Shown here in pieces: positions 54,974 to 64,000 of a stretch of DNA of 64,000 nt. A program made the translations under genes and the position numbers. The stretch is from NCBI GenBank assembly GCA_036346275.1, contig CM070720.1, positions 10,765,278 through 10,829,277 on the forward strand, read 5' to 3'. Source of the DNA: Otatea glauca. Taxonomy: Eukaryota > Streptophyta > Magnoliopsida > Poales > Poaceae. How positions within the stretch are numbered: position 1 is the first letter of the stretch; every line of letters starts with the position of its first letter. The notes beneath the pieces are model-generated. The model was given only the letters and a program-made list of their open reading frames with translations. It was not told where the DNA came from and made no database searches.

Positions 54974-56678
54974 TGAAGGATCGAGATGGCGATCAAAGGG
55001 GGGTGAATGATCCCAAATTAAATTTTATCCCCCAAAAAAGATCACAAATGCAATTCTTCACTCAAAGAAACCAAGCCAAGATACTTAGGCATCAAATGAA
55101 GGTGGAAGAATCAGTTTTTACAAATTTTAGCTTGCGGCCGGCACTACCAGGGTTACTGTAGCTACAGTAAAACCAGTCATATGAACAATGATTTCAGCAC
55201 GAGTTCAAAAAGAAAAAATCGAGGAATCTTTTGATCCACTGATCCAAACTCAATGAAACTTTGCGGACACCTTCCTATGGATGTCAGGAACCTATTCCAA
55301 CCGGCGATTGTAAGAATTGACGTCAAAGTTCTGACCTTTTTCAAATTTACGAAAGGGTGCACAAAAACGGGTTCAAGTACAAAAACTTTGCCCTTTGCTA
55401 GCTCGTGGGTTCTTGATGATTAAGATGATCCTAGATGGCTTTACACATTTCATAGCAAGCTAGAACACAAGTCAAGAACATCAAAAACCCGATCTTCCAA
55501 GAATCATCCTCTCAAGAATAAAAATCAGTTTCTTGCAAAGAAGAACACAAGGTTTGCCTAGATGATTGGGATATGGTCTGAAGAAGACTCACCCATCAAT
55601 CATACATCCTCATCATAAGATCCACAAGCATTTAGAAGGAGGGGAGGCAAATCCAAATGTGCAAGAAGTAAATTGCAAGAATGTAAATTTCAGAATTTAA
55701 AGACTGAATTTAAAGCATAATGTAAATGTGGAAAGTAAATTCAGAATTGAGAGGAATGGATTTAAACTTTCATTTCTGGAAGGGAGGTTTACCAATCCTC
55801 ACAACAAAGTGGGCAAAACTCAAAGGAGAACAACAACCTCAAAACCTTCAAGATGAGGAAGGCTACCCCTACCCTTCTATTTATACTACTCTTGGGCCAC
55901 CTACCACCCTTGGATGAGATTCCAAACCCTAGAGCATTCATCAAGGGTTAGGATTAACCCACTCAACCAGCAATGCAAGGGCTCACCTAAAACCCACACG
56001 CATAATGGGTTTTCTTGCATAGTTTTCAAAGCACACCAACTGGACCCGCTAACCTATCAACTAGACCAAGATCTAATGGTCCTCATTGATCTATGCAGCG
56101 CCTAGTTAGCATCTTGTTCGTTCCTTATCTTCACAGCTTGCCATGACTCCGTCTCCGATCATCTTCCGGCGATCCCCGATCGTCTGAACCTCTGGCGCAC
56201 CTCACCTAGTCCTGATCATCCTTCACCTTACCTTGATCTAGCATCGTCGACTTGCAACCATCAAAAATAAGGAAACACATCACATAGCAATGTCCAACAA
56301 AGATATGCAATAATCATCCAAAATCACATTTTAATATGCAATTCGCTCATTAAGTCGGCACTACCTCCTACACCAGGCCGGTAGTGCCGCTCGGCCGGCC
56401 GGCACTACCGCCCCAGCATGGCCGGTAGTGCCGCTCCCCTAAAAAACCAGCGAACACCTCTCTCTGGAAAATAACTACCGCCCCTCGGCCGGTAGTGCCA
56501 CCCCCTTGCCGGTAGTACCGCCCTACTGAGGCCGGTAGTGCCGCTCCTGGCAGACAAAATCCAAATTGCATCATTTTGAAAATCCAATTCAAATCAAACT
56601 CAAATTCAAGCTCAGCATGCTATAAAACACAATCAATTACTCATCACCATCAAGGATAGACCTCCACATAGTCTTTCA
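54974..56678 (-). repeat. Copia LTR, minus strand
   Basis: On the minus strand it begins TGAAAGACTATGTGG just after AAGGGGGAGAT and ends CGATCCTTCA before the primer site. It is therefore joined to 3' interior on one side and 5' interior on the other. Its 1705 bases are shorter than the 2316-base solo LTR, mainly because the three tandem units are missing. It carries TATAAATA (minus, 55878-55885). Confidence 0.82.
56350..56560. repeat. GGCCGGTAGTGCCG inverted repeats in U3
   Basis: The word GGCCGGTAGTGCCG and its complement CGGCACTACCGGCC recur about seven times, in both orientations. A further copy (CGGCCGGCACTACC) lies near 55135 at the other end of the LTR. Confidence 0.75.
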
Positions 56679-57031
56679 ATCTCCCCCTTGATGAGTATAT
56701 TGACAAACACCCGAAAAGGCATAAAATTAGAGTTTGAAAGAGAAGAAGAAAGCAATTTGAATGCAAAGCCAAACTTGGTCCAGAGAGAAAGAAAATAAGG
56801 ACATGACCAAATTGACAGGAAGGAATTTAGAGCAAAACCAAGGAAAGAGCAAGTTTTCAACAAAAGCTCTAAAAATCCAATAAAACTCATGAAATGCTCA
56901 AATATGCTTATGATCTTTAGATTTAGCAAGTTTTTACCAAGATCATAAGAACCAAGATGAATTCACATTTTTATCTTTTAATGATGCCTTTTCTACGTTT
57001 TCTCCCCCTTTTGGCAATATAGGCATCAAGA
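56679..57031 (-). other. 3' interior of copia element with repeated purine tracts
   Basis: On the minus strand, AAAAGGGGGAGAAAA (56998-57012) and AAGGGGGAGATTG (56678-56690) are two polypurine tracts about 315 bases apart, separated by AT-rich untranslated sequence. Multiple tracts before the 3' LTR are reported for Sireviruses. At about 57031 the sequence changes abruptly to plus-strand gag. Confidence 0.65.
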
Positions 57032-59160
57032 TGACTCTCGATGCTTATCATGAGGGCACTACCCAAATCAAGACGGTGAGACAGGACCAATTCAAGTGTG
57101 ATTACAATAAGTTTAAACAACACGCTGGTGAGAGTCTTGACGAGTGCTTTGGTTGATTTACAAAGATTTTGAGCGACCTCCGAGTAATCGATTGCATATA
57201 CCCTGACTTGGATAATGCTCGACACTTCTTGTCCGCACTCGATCTTCGAGTTTGGGAAATGAAGGTGACCACTATCAAGGACACTACATATCTATAGACT
57301 CTGACTCTTGACGGGCTTTATTCCCATCTCAAGACTCATGACATAGATGTCGTCTCTCGCAAGATGAAATCTCAGTCGATGGCATTGTTCACCGATCCCA
57401 CTGGATCCACTTCGGATTCTTTTGCTGGTGTTTCCCTTTCCATCCTTTGCAAGCTAAGCGATGACCAACTGGAAAAATTTCTAGAAATTGAGCTTGCTCT
57501 TCTAACTCGCAAATTCTCTCATGCATAAAAGAGGGTGAGGGAGAGGAAGAGAGGTGGATCACCTGCTTTGAGTGTGGTGGCCCCAACCACATTTGAGCGA
57601 ACATTCCCAAGCTGGAGAAGGGCAAGATCGAATCTGGCGGTTCGGCAAAGAACGACTACACCGACAAGAACCGTAACAAGAAGTCTCCAGCTCGTGACCT
57701 GGCACGTGACAAGAAGTACCGCAACTTCTCGAAGAACAAGAAGCTTTTCCATCGTGTCCTCGTCGCACTCGATGATATCAACCTCTCTGACACAGAGACC
57801 TGGAGTGACGAGGGCGAGGATGATCCGCAAGAGAAGAAAGGCGGTGACGACTTCATCGGGATGTGCTTCATGGTAGACGCCAACGGCTTCAGTGACTCTG
57901 AGCTCTATAGCGACTCAGACGAGGTACCCTCCTATGACTAGCTCAATGAAGCTTTCTGCAAATTAGGAAAATTTCATGCTAGAGCTAGAGCTAGGTGTAT
58001 GAAGCTAGAGAAGGAAGTAGGTACCTTGACTCGGGAGTTAGCTTCTCTTAGATCTTCTCCCTCTCGAGTTAATGATGACTGTATTCTTTGCGATGCTTTC
58101 TTGTGGAGCTTGAGAACCTAATGACTATGCATGATAGTGTGGCTTCTGAGCTTGAGAGTCTTAGGTCGAAGAATGCTAGTACTAGTTCTGTTGATGCTAT
58201 TCCTGTCGATGCTAGTTTTCTTCATGCTCACACTAGTGCATCGTGTGAAAATTGCCCTAAATTACTTGCTGAAATTAATGCCATGAGCTATCACCTTAGG
58301 AAGCTATCTTCTAGAAACAATGAACTCGAATTGCATGCTTCTAAGGACTCAGTCAGCTCATGTGAGGGCCGTAAGCAACTAAAACTTGACAATGAATCTC
58401 TAAATGTCAAGTGTGCTAAACTTGCTAAGGACTTACTAGTTAAATCACAAGGAAGTTACTTGCGATGTACTGAGATTGAGGAAGACTTGGATAAAATCCA
58501 AGTCGAACTTAGGAAGAAGCTAGAAGACCAAGCCTTTAGGATTAGAAATGCCCATTGTGTTTCTTGTGCGGCTCTCAAGATTGAGGCAGCCGTGCTGAGG
58601 GACAAAAATGCACGTGCTGGTAGTTCTTCTTTGTCTGGTTCTTCTTCCTCTTCTCTTCCCTGTTCTTTATGTGCTTCTTTCTTCCGGGAGTGTGAGTATC
58701 TTATGAGCACTCTCGAGAAGTTTGATGGAGGCAAGAAAAAGCTCAATCTCATTCTAGACCAATCCAAGATTAGCTGATTCAATCAGGGTCTAGGTTTTGA
58801 ATACTTGGAGCACGCTCGGGTGCATCCTTCTACCATTGTGCGTGGCTCCAAGAGTGGTGAGATCGTGGTAGCTACTAGGGTGAGTACTACTGTGTTTAGG
58901 TCTACTGGGGTTGCCCATGGGATCTCTGATAAAAAGGTTGCTCCTCCTACTGCTTCTGCCTCTAGCAAGGTGAAGTATACATGCACCTTCTGTCAGAAGA
59001 AGGGTCACCTAGTAGATTTTTGTTTTAGGCATGCCAAGATCATAAGGCATGAGCGTGTGGTTGCTTTGAGGGGTATTTAGGGTCATGCCCAGAATCTGAG
59101 TGCTTCTAAAGCACACACTGCTTATAGACAGGTTAGAGAGTCGTCTGTTTTTTAGCAGCA
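57032..59160 (+). pseudogene. gag: Copia gag, plus strand
   Basis: TLDAYHEGTTQIKTVRQDQF is at the start, then LDLRVWEMKVTTIKDTTYL, a first knuckle CFECGGPNHI interrupted by TGA at 57594-57596 (CGA in the minus-strand copy), an acidic part, a long coiled coil (58088-58777) and a second knuckle CTFCQKKGHLVDFCFRH (58981-59031). Further stops at 58775-58777 (CGA to TGA) and 59078-59080 (CAG to TAG) are single C-to-T changes relative to 52519-54937. The N-terminal part is missing. Confidence 0.78.
58088..58777 (+). CDS. Coiled-coil region of copia gag, open segment
   Basis: 229 codons with LRSKNASTSSVDAIPVDASF, ENCPKLLAEINAMSYHLRKL, LDKIQVELRKKLEDQ and CEYLMSTLEKFDGGKKKLNL. The heptad-like Leu/Ile spacing suggests a coiled coil, and four Cys pairs occur. 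It is part of the broken gag, not a free gene. Confidence 0.6.
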   Translation: MRCFLVELENLMTMHDSVASELESLRSKNASTSSVDAIPVDASFLHAHTSASCENCPKLLAEINAMSYHLRKLSSRNNELELHASKDSVSSCEGRKQLKLDNESLNVKCAKLAKDLLVKSQGSYLRCTEIEEDLDKIQVELRKKLEDQAFRIRNAHCVSCAALKIEAAVLRDKNARAGSSSLSGSSSSSLPCSLCASFFRECEYLMSTLEKFDGGKKKLNLILDQSKIS

Positions 59161-59399
59161 TCCAGGACTCGGTTTTTAGGTTGTTCAGTCGAGTTTTAGT
59201 CCTAGAGTTATTCGTGGTTAGTATTTCTGCCGTCCTCTTGATATTCCACATTTTTTCCATCGAGGTAGATATCAGCGGCGTGAGGTGTTTTCTGGTAGGA
59301 GATTTAGGTAGCCTCAATAGGATGGTCTGGTTTTTTTGCATCACGACAGGCTAACCCAATTTCAGCTCCTCGATCTTCTGCTATTGCTAGTTCCGATCT

Positions 59400-60130
59400 T
59401 GTGAAAGTTGAGCGTCAGAGAGACACTCGAGTCCAGTCCTCTTCCTCTGTGATTGGTACTCTGAGGCGTCGTGTGGTTCAGTATTGGGTCCCCAAATCTT
59501 CACTTTATCCCAGTACTGAGTCATCTCTCTCTTTTGCCTTGATTAGGTTCGTCGGATTAGGAAAGAAGAGGTTTGGATTGTTGACTCCGGCTATTCTTGT
59601 CATATGACCGGAGACTCAAGATGGTTCTCTTCCCTAGTCCGAGCCCCCGGTTATGAGTTGTTCACCTTTGGGGATGCTTCTTCAGGTAGAGTCATTGTTA
59701 AAGGTAACATCTGCATTAATGATAATTTTATTATTAAAGATGTTGCCTTAGTGAGTAAGTTGCAGTATAACCTGCTTTCTGTTTCTCAGCTTATCGATGA
59801 CTCTTTCGAGGTAAGCTTTAAGAGTAGCGCCTGTAGAATCCTTGATTCATCAAGAGAGTTAGTTTGAGTGATTTCTAGATTCGGGAGAGTCTTCCGTGTT
59901 GATTTTTCTATTTCTTCTGGAGACTCTCTTCGGTGTTTGATTGCTTCGGAGTCCCGTGATCCCTCTTTCTAGCATAGGAGATTAGGTCACATTGGCTTCG
60001 ACTATTTGACTCGAGTTAGCAATCATGATTTCATTCGTGGTCTGCCTAAACTCAGGATGGTCAAAGACTTAGTTTGCTCTCCTTGCCGACATGGCAAGAT
60101 AATTTTTGCTTCTCATCCTCCAATCACTGT
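59400..60130 (+). pseudogene. Copia protease and GAG-pre-integrase, plus strand
   Basis: VDSGYSCHMTGDSRWFSSLV (59585-59642) is the copia protease active site with Asp kept. VSKLQYNLLSVSQLIDDSFE and then HRRLGHIGFDYLTRVSNHDF and SPCRHGKI (59950-60100) form the pre-integrase zinc domain. Stops interrupt near 59865, 59970 and upstream at 59154. Confidence 0.75.
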
Positions 60131-60980
60131 TGTGATGACTGATGCACCAGGATAGCTTTTACACATGGACACTATTGGTCCAGCTCGAGTGTAGTCATCG
60201 GATGGGAAGTGGTATGTCCTTGTCATTATCGATGATTTTTCGAGGTATTCTTGAGTGTTTTTCATGGCCTCGAAGGATGAGTCTTCTACTCATTTCAGGG
60301 GTTTGGTCAGTAGGTTGTCTATCGAGCTCCTAGGTGCCTTACGAGCTATACGCAGTGATAATAGCATGGAGTTTAAGAACTCTTATTTTGAGAGTTTCTA
60401 TGTGGAGTCTGGTTTAGAGCATCAGTTCTCCTCTCACTACGTCCCTCAGCAAAATAGAGTAGTGGAAAGGAAGAATAGAAACCTGGTTGAGATGGCCAGG
60501 ATGATGCTAGACGAGTACAGTACTCCTCGGAAGTTTTGGGATGAGGCTATAGCTACTGCATGCTATGTTTCTAATCGAGTATTCTTGAGAGCACATTTGC
60601 ACCACACTTCTTACAAGTTGAGGTATGGGCGAAAGCCCAGTGTTTCTCATTTTTGTGTGTTTGGTTGCAAGTGTTTCAGTTTGAATTCTGGTAACTTGGA
60701 TAAGTTTGAGTCTTGCTCTTCTAATGGTATTTTTCTGGGTTACTTGACTTGTTCTCGTAGCTATAGAGTCTGGAGTTGTGAGTCGAATAGGATCATAGAG
60801 ACCTGCGAAGTGACCTTTGATGAGGCTAGCCCAGGAGTTAGACCTGACATTTCAGGCTCTTCTTCCTCCTCTGAGACCATCTTTGTAGAGGATGAGGATG
60901 ATGGAGATGATGGTGTTCCACTTAATCCAGTCCCCTCTACACCTGAGGTGCCTCTTGTTTCCATTTCTGCACCTTAGGGA
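60130..60980 (+). pseudogene. Copia integrase, plus strand
   Basis: VLVIIDDFSRYS carries the first catalytic Asp (near 60230), IRSDNSMEFKNSYFESF the second (60355), and QNRVVERKNRNLVEMARMM the Glu (60450-60500). KLRYGRKPSVSHFCVFGCKC follows, then an acidic linker. The frame 60255-60977 is open for 240 codons. TAG codons at two Gln positions and TGA at a Trp position lie before it. Confidence 0.8.
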
Positions 60981-60989
60981 GACCAGCCT

Positions 60990-62056
60990 TTGCCTTCTGA
61001 CTCTCATGCAGCTAGTGGCTCTGATCCTATCTCTTCTGTGCATGAGGTAGAGGCCACTTCTGCGTCTGGACCTCCCCGTCATATTCAGCATTCTCATCCA
61101 CCTAATCAGATCATTGGCGATCTGTTTGAGCGGGTCACTCACTCAAAATCAGGGTTATCCAGTTTATGCCACCACTCTGCCTTTGTTGCCTCGTTTGAGC
61201 CGAAGGATGTTTCTCATGCATTATTCGATGAGTCATGGATTAATTCTATGCATGAGGAACTCAAAACTTTTGAGAGGAACAAGGTATGGCAGCTTGTTGA
61301 GCTCCCATCTGGTCATAATGTCATTGGGACCAAGTGGGTGTTCAAGAATAAGCAGAGTGAGGATGGGGTTGTCATTAGAAACAAAGTTAGACTAGTTGCA
61401 CAGGGCTTTTCTCAGGTCTAGGGTCTTGACTTCGAGGAAACCTTTGCCCCTGTAGCTGACTAGAAGCTATTAGGATCCTGCTTGTATTTTTTGCATCCAA
61501 GGGCTTCAAGCTTTATCAAATGGATGTCAAGAGCGCATTCCTCAATAGATATATTGAGGAAGAGGTGTATGCCAGGCAGCCTCTAGGATTCGAGAACCCT
61601 AAGTTTTCGAGTCATGTATACAAGCTTTCCAAAGCTTTGTATGGACTCAAGCAGGCCCCCAGAGCATAGTATGAGAGGTTGAAGTCTTATCTTCTCAGCC
61701 ATGGCTTCAAGATGGGTATAGTAGACAAGACTCTGTTCATCAGACACCATGAGTCTCATATTCTCTTCGTCCAGATTTATGTAGACGGTATCATTTTTGG
61801 TGGCTCGTCTCATTCTCTTGTGTCTCAGTTTTTCTGATGTAATGAGAACATAGTTTGAAATGAGTATGATAAATGAGTTGAGCTACTTCCTCGACTTCCA
61901 AATCAAGAAGACTCAAGAGGGCACCTTCTTGCATCAAGGCAAGTACACTCGAGACCTCCTGAGACTCTTTGACATGTTTGACGGAAAGCCAATGATGACT
62001 CCTATGGCCACCACTACTGTCCTCGAGCCTGATAAGGATGGTGAGCCACAAAAAGG
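60990..62056 (+). pseudogene. Copia reverse transcriptase (RVT_2), plus strand
   Basis: ERNKVWQLVELPSGHNVIGT, GTKWVFKNKQ and RLVAQGFSQV (61260-61420) open the domain. MDVKSAFLN, YKLSKALYGLKQAPRA and QIYVDGIIFGG (61772-61803) follow. The catalytic YVDD reads YVDG, so the second Asp is lost. MSMINELSYFLDFQIKKTQE is in the next frame (61860). RNase H is absent because the sequence joins LTR near 62057. Confidence 0.8.
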
Positions 62057-62375
62057 TCGTAACTTTGATGTCAATCCTTGCGATTGAAGGTCCTTAAGAT
62101 CACATCTACCAAGTTTCATGAGTTTTTGTTCAGCCAATCAAAAGCTTCCTCGAATTAGCTTTTGAGTTCGTGTTGTTCTTGACTCTGTTTTTCCTGCTGT
62201 TCTTAAGCCTGGTCATACCGTCCTTCGTACGGTCATACCAGACTTGCAAGAAAACTTCCTCCATTTGTTTTACTCCTTTTGATTAAATTGTCTGTGGGCT
62301 TGTTTGGATTATTTTGAGTAGGGGGAATTTTATTTGGAATCATTCACCCCCTCTGATCGCCATTTCGGTCCTCCA
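62057..62375 (+). repeat. 3' part of a copia LTR, plus strand
   Basis: AACTTTGATGTCAATCC onward matches 17455-17832 of the solo LTR and ends GGTCCTCCA. Its start is the breakpoint with the reverse transcriptase. It holds the palindrome GGTCATACCGTCC/CGTACGGTCATACC near 62210-62243. Confidence 0.72.
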
Positions 62376-62531
62376 ATTAGTATCCGAGCTGGTTTTGCTC
62401 TTCCATAGATCTTGACAGGTCTCAAAGAGCCATGGCGATGGACAAGTATTTCACCAAGCCTCCTATTTTCTCTAGAGTTGATTTTCTATTTTGGAAATCA
62501 CGGATGGAGTCATACATCACTGCCCAATACT
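62376..62531 (+). pseudogene. Degenerate primer site and gag start, plus strand
   Basis: TTAGTATCCGAGC at 62377-62389 is the tRNA-Met primer site with changes. From ATG at 62432 the frame reads MAMDKYFTKPPIFSRVDFLF and WKSRMESYITAQY, the beginning of copia gag, and ends at about 62531. The part equals what is missing from the gag at 57032, in a separate fragment. Confidence 0.72.
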
Positions 62532-62743
62532 AAGCATGGTTATTAAGTAATCACGTATACCCATGTTGACATTATGTATTGTCTAACTTTATTCTAGGGT
62601 TATCAAGGTTCGCATGTCAATATTTATTAAGGAAGTTCCATCAATGAGGGTTATATCTACCATTTCCACAATATAGCAAATTTACTGAAAATACACGCAT
62701 GCGTAAATAGATTTGATAAAACAAAACTAAAACATTAGGATCA
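62532..62743. other. Unassigned AT-rich spacer
   Basis: No motif recognised between the copia cluster and the LTR on the right. Confidence 0.4.
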
Positions 62744-64000
62744 TGTCGGGAGCCGGATTTACGAATCCGAAACCCTCTGTGTATATTGCACTAGTCCAGG
62801 ATCATGCTAGTGCCCACAATGGTAACACAGATGAAATATCATTCCATACAACGAATTAACTAAGAAAGAAGCAAATTATTATTAAATAAAGCAATCAAAC
62901 TTTTGGTCAAAGTTTGCACCATTATGCCTTAAGGGCTAAAGAATCAAATAAATTATTGCAACGAAAATAAAATAACATGGGCCATTTGACATGCCACATG
63001 CAATCGTTTGGGGAACGCCTTCCTAATCCATATAGTCTTCATAATATTCCTCCTTATAAAATTCTGTATTTCCTAGTCCTTTCTTAGCAACTGATCAACA
63101 AAGGCGTATAGCCGTGAGTACAAAAAGTACTCAGCAAGCCGTAGGGAAATGATACAATATATTCATGCAAGGCTTGACAAAGGATAGTCATATGGTTCTT
63201 TTGCATAAAGCAACAACTTGAATTGAAGTACAGTAAATAGATTGAAAGCATATTTATGAAAGATAATAAATAACTGATAAATCAATGGTAGATAACATGA
63301 ACAGAATGGTGAGGCATCACCCTACACCATCTAAAACAATTATCAAACCACTAAATTCAATAGTATTAAATTTTGACAACAAAACAACAGTGAACTCCCT
63401 GTTCACATCCCAACCATTCCACTTTCCAACATCTCATGAAACACTCTATATCTCATGTGAAATTTCCGGGCATGTCCATGACTGAGGATACGGCTATTCA
63501 AATAGTTTTACACTCTACAGTGGTTGTACTACTTTAACCACAAGACATGATCATCTCTTTGTGCAACGTCATTAGCACACTTCTTTTGGTGTGTCGCAGA
63601 GAAACCATAACAAAGCCTTTACAATGCTATGTCTAAACTCGGTACTGCCTGCTAAGGTTTCGCCCCTTAGGGTCCTTTCTTGAGCCATGTGAATCTACCC
63701 GTCAATCCCGAAACCCACACCATCAATTAGCAGTACTCAAGGTTAGACATTGCAAATTAATTAGCTAAGTCTGTCCCATACTAGACATGTGGTTGTACGG
63801 TTAGGTCCAGTTCAATAGCGCACAAGATTAAGTTTTTAAGTTGTCTCAGGCAAGACATCCATATCCCAAATGTGCCAATGACACCCCCTTTACTCCACGA
63901 TCACTTGCCCAAGGGAAAACAATTCGTTCAACCAAGGCCAATGGCAAACCCTGCCACGGTAAAACAAATTTTACAACAGTGGCTATCGGCCACAATTCAA
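62744..64000 (-). mobile_element. Gypsy-type LTR, minus strand, cut by window edge
   Basis: TGTCGGGAGCCGGATTTACG onward, with ACTAGTCCAGGATCATGCTAG, is the complement of the terminal part of LTRs like 40340-40429. The block GTACAAAAAGTACTCAGC near 63118 also corresponds to such LTRs. No primer site is seen beyond its end (62743 leftward), so this is a solo or 3' LTR. The rest lies outside the window. Confidence 0.6.

Noticed and set aside
1..64000. A previously undescribed defence, biosynthetic or other multi-gene system
   Set aside because: Every coding block with recognisable motifs is a transposase, Ptta/Ulp1, LINE or retrotransposon protein. I saw no host gene cluster, so I do not claim one.

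Overview
The window is a repeat-dense stretch of a plant nuclear genome, most likely a grass (Poaceae). The grounds are En/Spm (CACTA) transposons with transposase and Ulp1-type genes, Ty3-gypsy and Ty1-copia retrotransposons primed by initiator tRNA-Met (TGGTATCAGAGC sites), an L1-type LINE, and hAT-type MITEs. I found no host protein gene, tRNA or rRNA gene, and no CRISPR or bacterial system. Almost every base that can be assigned belongs to a transposable element, as expected of pericentromeric or other heterochromatic DNA.

Layout. 1-1245: flanking DNA with one isolated TATA-like site. 1251-19220: a gag-only (non-autonomous) LTR retrotransposon with 0.8 kb LTRs and target duplication GTTTC. 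It was split first or second by a 10.3 kb CACTA element (CACTA-1, 4482-14799, target duplication AAA) and by a 2.3 kb solo LTR of a Ty1-copia family (15517-17832, target duplication CTATG). 19226-22161: DNA ending in the 3' part of a long gypsy-type LTR. About 22430-25770: a LINE relic on the minus strand, interrupted by a 1.5 kb hAT-like element (22806-24302) and a small MITE. 25947-35836: a second CACTA element (CACTA-2, target duplication AGT). It carries a TNP2 transposase, a Ptta/TNPA-like plus Ulp1-like gene, and an unexpected internal copy of its subterminal repeat array. 36931-49608: a complete Ty3-gypsy chromovirus-like element with 3.5 kb LTRs and target duplication TAACA. 49614-50941: an LTR-like fragment with a perfectly flanked hAT MITE. 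50942-62531: a scrambled cluster of Ty1-copia (Sirevirus-like) pieces in both orientations. 62744-64000: a further gypsy-type LTR on the minus strand, cut by the window edge.

How the parts work together. The two CACTA elements each hold the two classical functions: TNP2 (DDE transposase) and a TNPA/Ptta-like accessory protein. In both, the genes read on the minus strand between arrays of short inverted repeats that would bind the accessory protein. The gypsy element supplies gag, protease, reverse transcriptase, RNase H, integrase and a chromodomain remnant. The copia pieces supply gag, protease, integrase and reverse transcriptase. All show frameshifts or stops, so none looks able to move by itself. 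Sampled by eye, LTR divergence is about 9-10% for the gag-only element and about 1-2% for the gypsy element, so the window was assembled over a long period. The most interesting points are the composite structure of CACTA-2 with its Ulp1-like domain, a long palindrome upstream of the CACTA-1 transposase, copy-specific repeat signatures in the copia LTRs, and an anonymous sequence motif shared by unrelated LTR families. All coordinates were read by eye.
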